Positions 41,171 to 49,408 of a stretch of DNA of 64,000 nucleotides are shown one piece after another (positions within the stretch are counted from its first letter, which is position 1; each line of letters begins with the position of its first letter). The notes beneath the pieces were generated by a model, which searched no databases, was not told where the DNA came from, and saw only the letters and a program-made list of their open reading frames with translations. Position numbers and translations under genes: made by a program. The stretch lies in assembly GCA_964384465.1 (NCBI GenBank), contig CAYLLT010000011.1:1-64000 (forward strand), given 5' to 3'. Origin of the DNA: CAYLLT01 sp964384465 (lineage in GTDB: Bacteria; Planctomycetota; Phycisphaerae; UBA1845; PWPN01).

Positions 41171-41428
41171 ATGACACTCGAAATCCCGCTTTCAGACAAG
41201 GCCGAGGCCACACTTCGCAAACACGCTCACCAGGCCGGCCTCCCGGCGGAAGCCATCGCCGCCCGGCTGCTGGAGCGTTCGCTCTCCAAGATTCCAGACC
41301 TGACCGAGATTAGCGGTCCCATCTATGAGGCCTTCAAGGATTCCGGCATGACGGAAGACGACCTCGCAGAGCTTCTGGAACGCGAGAAACACGCCATGCG
41401 TGCGGAACGCCGAGCGAAAAAACAGTAA
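41171..41428 (+). CDS. Antitoxin-like small protein
   Basis: The 85-residue protein begins TLEIPLSDKAEATLRKHAHQ and contains GLPAEAIAARLLERSL, then MTEDDLAELLEREKHAMRAE. The ribbon-helix-like N-terminus and acidic helical C-terminus resemble antitoxins of type II modules in planctomycetes and cyanobacteria. No intact toxin follows. A 36-codon out-of-frame stretch at 41448-41555 (RRLFRERFPSIEIIPPETLL) may be what is left of the partner. Confidence 0.5.
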   Translation: MTLEIPLSDKAEATLRKHAHQAGLPAEAIAARLLERSLSKIPDLTEISGPIYEAFKDSGMTEDDLAELLEREKHAMRAERRAKKQ

Positions 41429-41447
41429 TGCCTCAACAGCCGCCACG

Positions 41448-41555
41448 CGCCGTCTTTTTCGCGAGCGGTTCCCGTCAATCGAAATCATCCCACCCGAAAC
41501 GCTGCTTCGGGAACTCGACCAGGCGCGTCGCCACGGAGAAAAACAGGGCCGATAG
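41448..41555 (+). pseudogene. Possible remnant downstream of the antitoxin-like gene
   Basis: This frame reads RRLFRERFPSIEIIPPETLL, then RELDQARRHGEKQGR and a stop. It looks like the C-terminus of a real protein, but there is no start codon in frame and the first ATG after the antitoxin-like gene lies in another frame. Confidence 0.3.
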
Positions 41556-41583
41556 TTCACGCTGCCGTTTGGCTCCTCCCTAA

Positions 41584-41704
41584 TATGACAGCGCCAGTTG
41601 GCGGTTTTTTGTAGCGGCCGGGCTCCGTACCGGCCGTTTTCCAGCGTGGACGGCCGGTACGGAGCCCGGCCGCTACGAAGAGGAGGCGATCCAGCGCTGT
41701 CATA
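41584..41704. repeat. 121-bp nested palindromic element
   Basis: The outer arms TATGACAGCGC (41584-41594) and GCGCTGTCATA (41694-41704) are exact reverse complements. The inner 27-bp arms (41611-41637 and 41650-41676) are also perfect, with a 12-nt loop. The inner arm begins GTAGCGGCCGGGCTCCGTAC. The structure resembles a MITE or a large REP/BIME unit. It encodes nothing visible. Confidence 0.92.
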
Positions 41705-41759
41705 CTAACCGGATTCTCGATCCGCCGCCGAAGCCTGAGTGCTGTAAACGGCACAGGCT

Positions 41760-41907
41760 CGGCACGCCGCCGACCGTTTCAGATTCGTCTGCTGCGGCGG
41801 TGAGGTGTTATCCAACGCCCAACCATGTCGTGGCGGATTATGCCGTTGACGAGACGGTGCGCTTGTCTGCTGCCCACGGGGCGATGGTGGCGGAGAAGCT
41901 GGCGTGA
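41760..41907 (+). pseudogene. Duplicated 3' fragment of the 40587-40940 gene
   Basis: These 148 bp correspond base for base in length to 40793-40940 and encode the same C-terminal 48 residues with few changes (for example NHVVADYAVDETVRLSAAHG against NHVVADYSVDETVRLSAAHG). There is no start or upstream part. The duplication brackets the antitoxin-like gene and the palindromic element. Confidence 0.88.
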
Positions 41908-42156
41908 ACGCAACCCTCAAATCAACAGCATGTACCGCGCAAAGACGATAAAGCTCTGGGGCATAAAGACATAACAAGTCGGTCGGACTGGCGGGCTGCC
42001 GTCGACATCACCCGGCTGACTTTTTCACCTGAATTCTTCCTTCAGGAAGTTTGCCCGGTCGGGTATGATGCCAGCCAATCGTGTTTCAACGGGATCCAGA
42101 ATCCTCATCGTTGGTTGGCGAATGCAGTCGATGGAAGGTGCGGAAGGGACTATCCC

Positions 42157-44610
42157 ATGCAACGGACGACCATTGTAGGCCCCATAGTCATAATCATCTG
42201 CGCCTATCCGCTACTTTCCCAAGCACAGGCTCCTGCGAGTCTCCACAATCTGCACCAACGTGAGTTCGAGGAGTACCACTCGGATGAAACCTCGCCGACT
42301 CTGCTTGCACCGGCGGAGCCTATCGTTCCACTCCAGTCCGCGGCCGGAGCTGGGCCTTGCATGACCATCTTCGGCTATCTGCCGTACTGGGAGAGTGCGG
42401 CCAATATCCGCTGGAACCTGCTAACGCACTTGGCCTGCTTCTCGGTGGAAATCGACAGTCAGGGCGACATCACCAACCTGCGCGGTTGGCCGTGGACGAG
42501 CACGATCAACACGGCCCATCAGAACGGAGTCAAGGTGATTCTTGTGGTGACGCTCTTCGATTCGGATGCAATCCTGACGCTCATGAACAATTCGACGTAT
42601 AAAAACAACTTCTTCGTCAACATGAGAGACCAGATGCTTGCCGGAGGCGCGGATGGATTGAATGTGGACTTCGAAGGCACCGGAACTTGGCGAAACACGT
42701 TCAATACTTTCCTTGGAGAACTCACGAATTATCTGCATACGGAGATTCCCGGTTGCGAAGTCACGTTTGCGGGGCCGGCGCTGACGTCGGGTCTGAATGT
42801 CTCGGCCGTTGCGGACGCTTGCGACGGCATATTCATCATGGGCTACGCGTTCTCCGGGAACTGGAGCAGCAACAGCGGCGCGAATGCGCCGCTCGTCGGC
42901 GGATCGATCAACATCACGAACACCGTCGAGGTACAGTGGGGGCCGGTCACGCAGAATAGTCCGCAGAAGCTGATTCTAGGCGTGCCGTACTATGGCAATC
43001 ATTGGACGACGCAAACCTCTGGCGCGGACTCGACGATAATCGGCTTCATCGGCTCGACGCTATTCCGTAACGACGCTACCGATTCGCAACTGCCGGGGCG
43101 CGAATTGCTCTGGGATACCGTCTCACAAACACCGTGGTATCGCTGGCATGACGGGACTAACTGGCATCAGGTCTGGTTCGATGACGCTGTGAGCCTGGGC
43201 CTCAAGTACGACTTGGTTACCGAACACAACCTGCAGGGCGTGGGCATGTGGGCGCTGAACTATGATGGCACGCGGACGGAGCTATGGGACGAACTGGACA
43301 GCCGCTACGGCAGCGGCTGTCCACCGGTTGAGACGACCTCCTTCAGCGTCACGGTCATCGACGGCGGGACGGAGAATCCAATCGAAAACGCGACGGTGAC
43401 TTGGGGAGGGTATTCTCGGACGACGAACGCTCAGGGCTATTGCGAATTCAACAACGTGTTGTGTCAGACCAGCACATTGATGATCACGGCGGCCGGATAC
43501 GTGCCCCACTCCGAGACCTTCACACCGCTCTGTAGCGCCAGCGAATCTGCGGCGCGAGGTTGTGCCCCGGATCAACCTTGTGCTGGCAACCAAACAAACC
43601 CTGAGACGCCTGGCGCGGCATCGCCCGCAGGGCAGTTTAATACCGGTGACCGCGTATATGTCGCCGGGACGGGCGGGGTTGGGTTGAAGGCCTGGACGCT
43701 CACGTGCAGCGGTTCCTATGTGAACAAGGCCGAGGGCTCGGTTGGAACAATTGTGGCCGATCCGAACTCACCGCAGTGCTGCGGCGGCTATACACGATGG
43801 AAGATCCGCTGGGATGGCGATTCGATTGATCGCTGGTCAGCCGAGGGTGATCCCATCACTGGCGAGTACTGGCTCCTTATCGTGCCGCGGATCATCGACG
43901 GGCGCTACGTATTCTACAACAATTCATTCTTCGACTCGGCCTCAACCGCCTGCAATAATCTCGTGGGCCAAACTTGCAACGACAACACCGCCATCGCCAC
44001 TGACAAGGTGGCTTTGAGGCCGGGCCAGAAGGGGAGCCCAGCCAATTACATCAGCTACAACAAGAGCATCAACGGGATCATGATCGATATCCAGGGCTTG
44101 CCGGGCGTGGCGACGCCCACCGACTTTATGTTCAAGCGAGGGAACACCGCTAATTCGGGCACATGGGTGGCGGCACCCGCTCCCATCAGCATCACCACCA
44201 TACCGGGTGGTGGTGACGGTGGATCGGATCGGATCAAGATCATTTGGGCGAACAATGCAATTCCAAATACAAATTGGTTGTATGTGGTGGTCAAATCGAA
44301 CGCCAGCGGCGGTCAGCTTGGCCTGGCCGCCGACGACATCTTCTACTTCGGCGTGGCCATTGGTGAGAGCCTGACCCCGAGTGCGACGAAGGCCATCGTC
44401 AGCTCGACCGACGAGTTAGACGCCCGGCACCATCCGCATAACAGTTTGAACCGCGTTCCCGTGGCTACGAACTCGCCACATCCGAATGCTCCAGACGCGA
44501 AATATGATTATGACAAGAACAGTATTGTCAATTCGACCGACGAAATTATCGCCCGTTACAACCCAACGAACTCGCTTAACGCCCTCCTGTTGCTGAACCC
44601 GGCACCTTAA
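42157..44610 (+). CDS. Secreted GH18 (chitinase-like) protein with dockerin-like C-terminus
   Basis: The 817-residue protein has a signal peptide (MQRTTIVGPIVIIICAYPLL) and a GH18 barrel beginning TIFGYLPYWESAANIRWN. The catalytic motif is DGLNVDFEG (Glu about residue 173, an Asn replacing one Asp as in many GH18 proteins), with ILGVPYYGNHW downstream. A carboxypeptidase-regulatory-like Ig module (VTVIDGGTENPIENATVTWG) and an SH3-like/beta module follow. Two dockerin-like calcium loops (STDELDARHHPHNSLN, YDYDKNSIVNSTDEIIARYN) close the C-terminus. It likely degrades chitin or peptidoglycan-like glycans outside the cell. Confidence 0.82.
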   Translation: MQRTTIVGPIVIIICAYPLLSQAQAPASLHNLHQREFEEYHSDETSPTLLAPAEPIVPLQSAAGAGPCMTIFGYLPYWESAANIRWNLLTHLACFSVEIDSQGDITNLRGWPWTSTINTAHQNGVKVILVVTLFDSDAILTLMNNSTYKNNFFVNMRDQMLAGGADGLNVDFEGTGTWRNTFNTFLGELTNYLHTEIPGCEVTFAGPALTSGLNVSAVADACDGIFIMGYAFSGNWSSNSGANAPLVGGSINITNTVEVQWGPVTQNSPQKLILGVPYYGNHWTTQTSGADSTIIGFIGSTLFRNDATDSQLPGRELLWDTVSQTPWYRWHDGTNWHQVWFDDAVSLGLKYDLVTEHNLQGVGMWALNYDGTRTELWDELDSRYGSGCPPVETTSFSVTVIDGGTENPIENATVTWGGYSRTTNAQGYCEFNNVLCQTSTLMITAAGYVPHSETFTPLCSASESAARGCAPDQPCAGNQTNPETPGAASPAGQFNTGDRVYVAGTGGVGLKAWTLTCSGSYVNKAEGSVGTIVADPNSPQCCGGYTRWKIRWDGDSIDRWSAEGDPITGEYWLLIVPRIIDGRYVFYNNSFFDSASTACNNLVGQTCNDNTAIATDKVALRPGQKGSPANYISYNKSINGIMIDIQGLPGVATPTDFMFKRGNTANSGTWVAAPAPISITTIPGGGDGGSDRIKIIWANNAIPNTNWLYVVVKSNASGGQLGLAADDIFYFGVAIGESLTPSATKAIVSSTDELDARHHPHNSLNRVPVATNSPHPNAPDAKYDYDKNSIVNSTDEIIARYNPTNSLNALLLLNPAP

Positions 44611-44707
44611 ACCCGGCGTGACGCCTGTCGGCGTCAGAACCACCCACCCTATCTCACTGCGCGTTTCATATCTCGACCTTGCGGCGATCATCACATCACA
44701 CCATTCC

Positions 44708-44803
44708 GTATAAGATAGAACAGGGTGTGGCGTGAATCGGATGTCTTTGGAATTTGAGTCGCCGGATGCGGCCCGGTGGTTGTGGCTGGCGGTGCTGGCG
44801 GAT
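44708..44803 (+). pseudogene. Truncated copy of the 5' end of the VWA gene
   Basis: The sequence from GTATAAGATAGAACAGGGTG through the GTG start to about codon 24 parallels 45535-45640, including the leader and MNR(M/I)SLEFESPDAARWLW. It differs by a few substitutions and small deletions and then diverges. The remainder of the gene is absent here. Confidence 0.85.
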
Positions 44804-44857
44804 GCCATGCTCGTCGGTCACGGCGGGCCGGCCTACCGTCCCGAAGAAAGACTCCAG

Positions 44858-45118
44858 TCACGTCCCTTCAGATGCCACGATGATGACCCGCGAATGTTCC
44901 GGCAGCTTCACAGTGGTATCCAGCGGACGTACCAGGCCGTTCTCCACGACGCCCGCCACGGCGACGGGCCGCCGGGCTTGCCGGGCGAGGTGGGCCTCGA
45001 CGGGTTCGGCTGTCGCTTCGGGCGGCAAGTCGAGGGGCGCGAGCGGAGGCTCCGCCGCGATCCGCTCATCTTGCGTTCGACGGTCAGGGCTTCGTTGATC
45101 ACCCACCGGGCTGGTCAT
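44858..45118 (-). CDS. Antitoxin-like protein of a possible toxin-antitoxin pair
   Basis: The 86-residue protein has a low-complexity N-terminal half and a C-terminal segment VAVAGVVENGLVRPLDTTVK and LPEHSRVIIVAS, a pattern typical of AbrB/DUF104-like antitoxins (VxNGxIxPLxPVxLPEGxxVxV). It lies 12 bp downstream of the 45131-45388 gene on the same strand. The pair lies between the truncated and intact copies of the VWA gene start. Confidence 0.55.
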   Translation of the reverse strand: MTSPVGDQRSPDRRTQDERIAAEPPLAPLDLPPEATAEPVEAHLARQARRPVAVAGVVENGLVRPLDTTVKLPEHSRVIIVASEGT

Positions 45119-45130
45119 CGTACTTGCCTT

Positions 45131-45388
45131 TCAGTATGCGGTGATGACAAAGATGGGCACGTCGCCCAACTCGCCGAAGACATCGGGACCCTCGTCATCC
45201 TCTCTATCATAGCGCCAGATCACCCAGAGTCGGCGGCCGGAAGGCGTTGCGGCGAACATCTGGAACGAACCGTCGGGGCGCTGCGTGAGGCTGAACACGC
45301 GATCGAACGCGGCTTCGACGTCCTCGGCCGATAGGCCGTGGGCGTCGATTTTGGAGAGGTTCCATTCAATCCACTTGAACCGACGCAT
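45131..45388 (-). CDS. Small BrnT/RelE-like protein, possible toxin
   Basis: The 85-residue protein (KWIEWNLSKIDAHGLSAEDV, FSLTQRPDGSFQMFAATPSG, RRLWVIWRYD, VPIFVITAY) has the size, basic strand pattern and C-terminal beta strand of BrnT-like or DUF4258-like toxins. A downstream partner gene on the same strand supports a two-gene module. Toxicity is inferred only from resemblance. Confidence 0.55.
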   Translation of the reverse strand: MRRFKWIEWNLSKIDAHGLSAEDVEAAFDRVFSLTQRPDGSFQMFAATPSGRRLWVIWRYDREDDEGPDVFGELGDVPIFVITAY

Positions 45389-45566
45389 CTAAGGGGCAAC
45401 CTCCCCGTTCAGCGGCAGGATAGCCCGGCGAGTCAACACGATCAAGAAGCCCCGGCAGGTCAGGTTGTCTTGACACCACCGGCGGGGCCTGCCACGGGAC
45501 GGTCCGTGGCCGTGCCAGGGACGCCGGTGCCAAAATGTATAAGATAAAACGGGGTATGGGTGTGGC

Positions 45567-48074
45567 GTGAATCGGATTTCGCTGGAATTTGAGTCGCCGG
45601 ATGCGGCCCGTTGGCTGTGGGTGGCGGTGGCGGTGCTGGCGGCGGTCGAGCTGGGCCGCTATGTGATCGCGGGCCGGCGGCCGGCGAGCGCGCTGTCGCG
45701 CGCGGTGATCTGCGCGCTGGCGGGTGCGGGTGTCGCGGGGATGGCGGCGGCGGGAATCGTTCGTTTTGATCCGGGGCATCATGCGTGGGCGTGCATGGGG
45801 CTGGGGATTCTGGTTTGCGCGTGGCTGGTGCGGTCGTATCGGCGGACCACGCGGGAGATTCCGCGGCGCGTTCGGGTGGGGCTGCTCGCGCTGCGGTTGT
45901 CGGCGGCGGTGGTGGTGGTGCTGGCGCTGTTGCAACCGGTACTACAGTCGGTGCGGACGAGCAGGCATCGGGCGGTGCTGGGGATCGTGCTGGACGATTC
46001 GCGCTCGATGACGGTGCGCGATGTGGTTCAAAAGGATGGCGAAGTTCCCACGGGCAGGATGCCCGTGCCACAATCGCGGCTGGAAGCGGTGCAACAGACG
46101 CTGCGCGGGGAGCGATCGTTGATTTCACAGGCCGAGAGCGGTCTGGACGTGAAGTGGTTTCAATTCGCGGGGGATGCGCGGGAGGTGAAGTCGCCGGATC
46201 TGAGCGGCGAGGGGGCAGCGACCGCATTGGCCGATGCCGTGCTGCGGGCGAATGAAAGCTGTGGTGCGAGCGGGCGGACGGTGGCGGGCGTGATCGTCGT
46301 CTCCGACGGGCGGGACAATTTTTCGGCCCATNNNNNNNNNNATCCGGCGGGGGGGGGCGAAGCGCTCGCGGCGGCGGGCGTGCCGCTGTATGCGTTCGGC
46401 GTCGGCAGCGACGTGCCGGCGGGGCAGACGCGCGATTTGCAGGCGCGGCGGATGGACTGCCCGGCGCGCGTGGCGGTGATGAACCGGCTGCCGGTGCACG
46501 CGGAGTTTTTCGCGTCCGGGCTGGCGGGGACGGACGTGGAGGTCGAGCTGCTGGATGCGGACAAGATCGTCGAGCGGCGGCGATTGCGGGCGAGTAAAGC
46601 GGCGGAATTGCTGGCGGCGGATTTCGTGTACACGCCGGCCGAGCCCGGACTGCACCGGCTGACCGTGCGGGCGCGGACGGTTGAGTCCGCAGGCGAGACG
46701 CCTGCACCACAACAGCGGAAGGAGGCGTCGCTCTCGCAGTTCGTGCAGGTGACGGACGATCAGGTCCGCGTGCTATACCTGGATCGGGCGCGGTACGAGC
46801 GGGCGGCCATCGTGCGGGCGCTGGAGGCGTCGAAGGACCTGCGGGTGACCAAGATGGACGTGAACCGCGGGTCGGATGCGACGGCGAGCCGGCCGGCAGA
46901 GGTGGATACGCGGGCGTTCGATGCGGTGCTGATCGGCGACGTGGAGCGGGCGGCATTTTCGGATTCGGCGCTGCGCAGCTTGCGGGACCTGGTGATGGTG
47001 CAGGGGCGCGGGGTGGCGATGCTCGGCGGGGTGCGCACGCTGGGTAGCGGGCAATACCGGCGGACCGTTCTGGACGAGGTGCTGCCGGTCGGGTTGGACG
47101 TGAACGGTGAATGGCCGGGGCCGCTGCCGTTCGAGCTGACGGCGGCCGGGCGGGGGCACGCGATCTGCCAGTTGGGCGCGGATGCGGCGGCGAGCGAGGC
47201 GGCGTGGAAACAGTTGCCGCCCTTTGCCAGTGCGAGCCGATTGGGCGAGCCCAAGCCGGCGGCGGAGGTGCTGATGCGAACGGCCGCCGGCGAGCCGCTG
47301 CTGGTGGTGCAGGAGGCGGGCAAGGGGCGATCGGCGGTGGTGGCGTTCGATTCGACGTGGCAATGGTCGTTTGCGGTCCCCACTGCCGACACAGCAGTGG
47401 CACACGGCGATCAGAAAGGGGTGGAGGCGCAGCGGCGGTTCTGGCGGCAACTGGTGCTGTGGCTGGCCAACCGCCGGTCGCAGGTGTGGGTGAGCGCGTC
47501 GCGGTCGAGATATGCGCTGGCGCGACTGCGGTCGGGAGTGGAGGAGATCGTCCTGCGGGCGGGGGTGAGTGAGCCGACGTCGGCCGGTCAGAATGAAAAC
47601 GTCGCGATGTCCGGTCAGTTGATCCGCCTGGCCAGGCAGCGCGGCGATCGCGACGCCGCACCGGTCGAGATCCCCTGGACGAGGACGCCGGATGGTTTCG
47701 AGGCCCGGCCGCACGTGGACGAGGCGGGCGAATACCGCGTGAAAGTCTCAGCGAAATCATCCGGCGCCGCCGTGGGCGAAGCGGAGACGGCGTTTGCAGT
47801 GGAGGCGGCGGATGTGGAATTGACCGACCCGATGGCCGACCCGGAGATGCTCAAGCGCATGGCCGCCCGCACGAGCCGGCTGGGAGGCGGATACTTCCCG
47901 CTGGAGCAGTTCGGCGAGGTGCTCGAACGCATCCGCTCGACCACGCAGGTTTCGGAGATCACGCACGTTCAGCGGGCGCACCTGATCGACGATTATGCAT
48001 GGGGGTGGTTCGGTCTTTTCGTCCTGCTCGTCGGCGTGGAATGGTTGGTGCGGCGCCGGGCGGGGCTGGTTTGA
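45567..48074 (+). CDS. Membrane protein with von Willebrand factor A and glutamine amidotransferase-like domains
   Basis: The protein has about 835 residues, with N-terminal helices, a VWA domain starting AVLGIVLDDSRSMTV (MIDAS DxSxS at about residue 143), a GATase1-like region (DAVLIGDVERAAFSDSALRS, GRGVAMLGGVRTLGSGQYRR) and a final membrane helix (WGWFGLFVLLVGVEWLVRRR). The family is common in planctomycetes; role unknown, probably in envelope complexes. The start is GTG at 45567. Ten N at 46332-46341 fall in the VWA domain, but the frame agrees on both sides. Three dispersed repeats are translated in frame: 46049-46072, 46690-46713 and about 47382-47406. Confidence 0.82.
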   Translation: MNRISLEFESPDAARWLWVAVAVLAAVELGRYVIAGRRPASALSRAVICALAGAGVAGMAAAGIVRFDPGHHAWACMGLGILVCAWLVRSYRRTTREIPRRVRVGLLALRLSAAVVVVLALLQPVLQSVRTSRHRAVLGIVLDDSRSMTVRDVVQKDGEVPTGRMPVPQSRLEAVQQTLRGERSLISQAESGLDVKWFQFAGDAREVKSPDLSGEGAATALADAVLRANESCGASGRTVAGVIVVSDGRDNFSAHXXXXPAGGGEALAAAGVPLYAFGVGSDVPAGQTRDLQARRMDCPARVAVMNRLPVHAEFFASGLAGTDVEVELLDADKIVERRRLRASKAAELLAADFVYTPAEPGLHRLTVRARTVESAGETPAPQQRKEASLSQFVQVTDDQVRVLYLDRARYERAAIVRALEASKDLRVTKMDVNRGSDATASRPAEVDTRAFDAVLIGDVERAAFSDSALRSLRDLVMVQGRGVAMLGGVRTLGSGQYRRTVLDEVLPVGLDVNGEWPGPLPFELTAAGRGHAICQLGADAAASEAAWKQLPPFASASRLGEPKPAAEVLMRTAAGEPLLVVQEAGKGRSAVVAFDSTWQWSFAVPTADTAVAHGDQKGVEAQRRFWRQLVLWLANRRSQVWVSASRSRYALARLRSGVEEIVLRAGVSEPTSAGQNENVAMSGQLIRLARQRGDRDAAPVEIPWTRTPDGFEARPHVDEAGEYRVKVSAKSSGAAVGEAETAFAVEAADVELTDPMADPEMLKRMAARTSRLGGGYFPLEQFGEVLERIRSTTQVSEITHVQRAHLIDDYAWGWFGLFVLLVGVEWLVRRRAGLV
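46049..46072. repeat. CACGGGCAGGATGCCCGTG-CCACA repeat inside the VWA gene
   Basis: CACGGGCA-GGA-TGCCCGTG is a hairpin followed by CCACA, the same tail as the AGGCGAGACGCCT units. It is translated as part of PTGRMPVPQ between the VWA MIDAS motif and the next helix. Confidence 0.75.
46332..46341. other. Assembly gap (10 N)
   Basis: Ten undetermined bases lie inside the VWA gene. Coding sequence on both sides is in the same frame when the gap is kept at 10, which is consistent with a small or exact gap estimate. Confidence 0.98.
46690..46713. repeat. AGGCGAGACGCCT repeat inside the VWA gene
   Basis: CAGGCG-AGA-CGCCTG followed by CACCACAAC is read in frame as part of VESAGETPAPQQ. It is the third copy of the unit at 8597-8620 and 18368-18391. 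Confidence 0.8.
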
Positions 48075-48129
48075 GAGTCAATAAAAGTTTCTTAGATACT
48101 TTATCAGGTCAATGGACGAGATCCCTTGT

Positions 48130-48252
48130 ACCAGCACGGAGCGCAAGTGAGTGTTTTTGGCAGAAGATACTCGCTTGCGCTTCGTGCTGGTATCGTCCAC
48201 TGCGCTTCGTGCTGGTATCGTCCACTGCGCTTCGTGCTGGTATCATCCACTG
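48130..48252. repeat. Three 25-bp tandem repeats with an inverted half-copy
   Basis: Three tandem units CGCTTCGTGCTGGTATC(G/A)TC... of 25 bp run at 48178-48202, 48203-48227 and 48228-48252. An 18-bp stretch at 48130-48147 is the reverse complement of 48174-48191 with one mismatch. The region lies between the convergent VWA and GH113-like genes and could act as a transcription end site. Confidence 0.88.
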
Positions 48253-48265
48253 ACTTGGGAACCGC

Positions 48266-49408
48266 TTAACCGGGTTTTGTTTTGCTTGATGGTTTACGCG
48301 CGGCGGCGTTCCGGTCGCGCATGCGCTGGAACCACTCTCGGAGTTCGCGTTCGGCGGGTTTGCCCTTGGGGATGTAGTTGAAATCGTCGGGGCCGCCGGC
48401 GGTGTCGGTCCATTCCCACCAGATGATGCCGCCCACCTCCGGTGTCTTGTCCCACGTTTCCGTAAAGGCGCGGTAACAGCGGCGCTGCTCTTCGAGGCCC
48501 TCGGGCGTGGACGCCTGCTTATAGTAGTAGTTCCACGGCTCGATCGACGTGCCCTCCTGGCTGCACCAGCCGACTTCGGTGAACAGCAGCGGCTTTTTGA
48601 TCTCCTGCTGCCACTTGAGCAGGCCGCGCTTGATCGGCTTCCAGGCCTCGACGAGCGTTTCGAGCGTGGGGTTCGGATCGCCCGAAAGCTTGTAATAGCT
48701 GGTCATGCCCACCAGATCGAGGTCGTCCCAGAACTCGATCACCTTGTAATGGTCCCAGTTGGCCGAGTAGGACAGCTTGCCGGGGAAAATCTTGCGGACC
48801 TCGCGGACGACCTTGCGCCACTGGTCGGTGTACTTCTCGGCGCTGACCAGTTCGGAGCCCACGGTCATCACCTCGACCTTGCCGTCGGCGGCGATCTTCG
48901 CGAAGTGCGTGAGGAACTTGCGGTACTGGTCAAACCAGTCGTCCCAACTCGGCGGACTGATCACGCCGCGCCACTCGGTGCCGCGCGGATCGCTGAGCAG
49001 GATGATCGGCATCAGAATGACGCGCAGGCCGTTCTTATGCGCGATGTCGAAAATCTCCTGCCATTCCCGCGGCGACGGCGTCACTTTCGGGTCGATCTTG
49101 AACGATTCGGACCCGGCGTGCTCCTGATACCCGGCGTTGCTGATGAGCACGGTGTCCGCGCCCAGATCGGCGATCTGCCCGAGCAGCTTGCGGGCCTGGT
49201 TCACGCAATCGTGGGAGCTGTGAATCTGCCACGCGACGCCGTGATACACGGCATCCGCGCTCGGGAGCGGCTGCCGCGGCGCCGGGGGGAGCTTTTCGCC
49301 CGCGGGGGATTCCAACTTGCCGCCCGGATCGCCCTGCCCCGCGCGCGTCCACCACACGGCCGTCCCGACCACCGCCACCAGCACCATCAGCTTCCACATT
49401 AGATTCAT
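48266..49408 (-). CDS. GH113-like glycoside hydrolase, membrane-anchored or secreted
   Basis: The 380-residue protein has an N-terminal hydrophobic anchor (MWKLMVLVAVVGTAVWW). A TIM barrel follows with LGADTVLISNAGYQEH, GLRVILMPIILL, KVEVMTVGSELVSAEKY (putative acid/base Glu) and KKPLLFTEVGWCSQEG (putative nucleophile Glu). The pattern fits GH113 beta-mannanases. The ATG overlaps the stop of the upstream GH63-like gene by 4 bp (ATGA), so the two are coupled and probably act on the same glycan. Confidence 0.78.
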   Translation of the reverse strand: MNLMWKLMVLVAVVGTAVWWTRAGQGDPGGKLESPAGEKLPPAPRQPLPSADAVYHGVAWQIHSSHDCVNQARKLLGQIADLGADTVLISNAGYQEHAGSESFKIDPKVTPSPREWQEIFDIAHKNGLRVILMPIILLSDPRGTEWRGVISPPSWDDWFDQYRKFLTHFAKIAADGKVEVMTVGSELVSAEKYTDQWRKVVREVRKIFPGKLSYSANWDHYKVIEFWDDLDLVGMTSYYKLSGDPNPTLETLVEAWKPIKRGLLKWQQEIKKPLLFTEVGWCSQEGTSIEPWNYYYKQASTPEGLEEQRRCYRAFTETWDKTPEVGGIIWWEWTDTAGGPDDFNYIPKGKPAERELREWFQRMRDRNAAARKPSSKTKPG

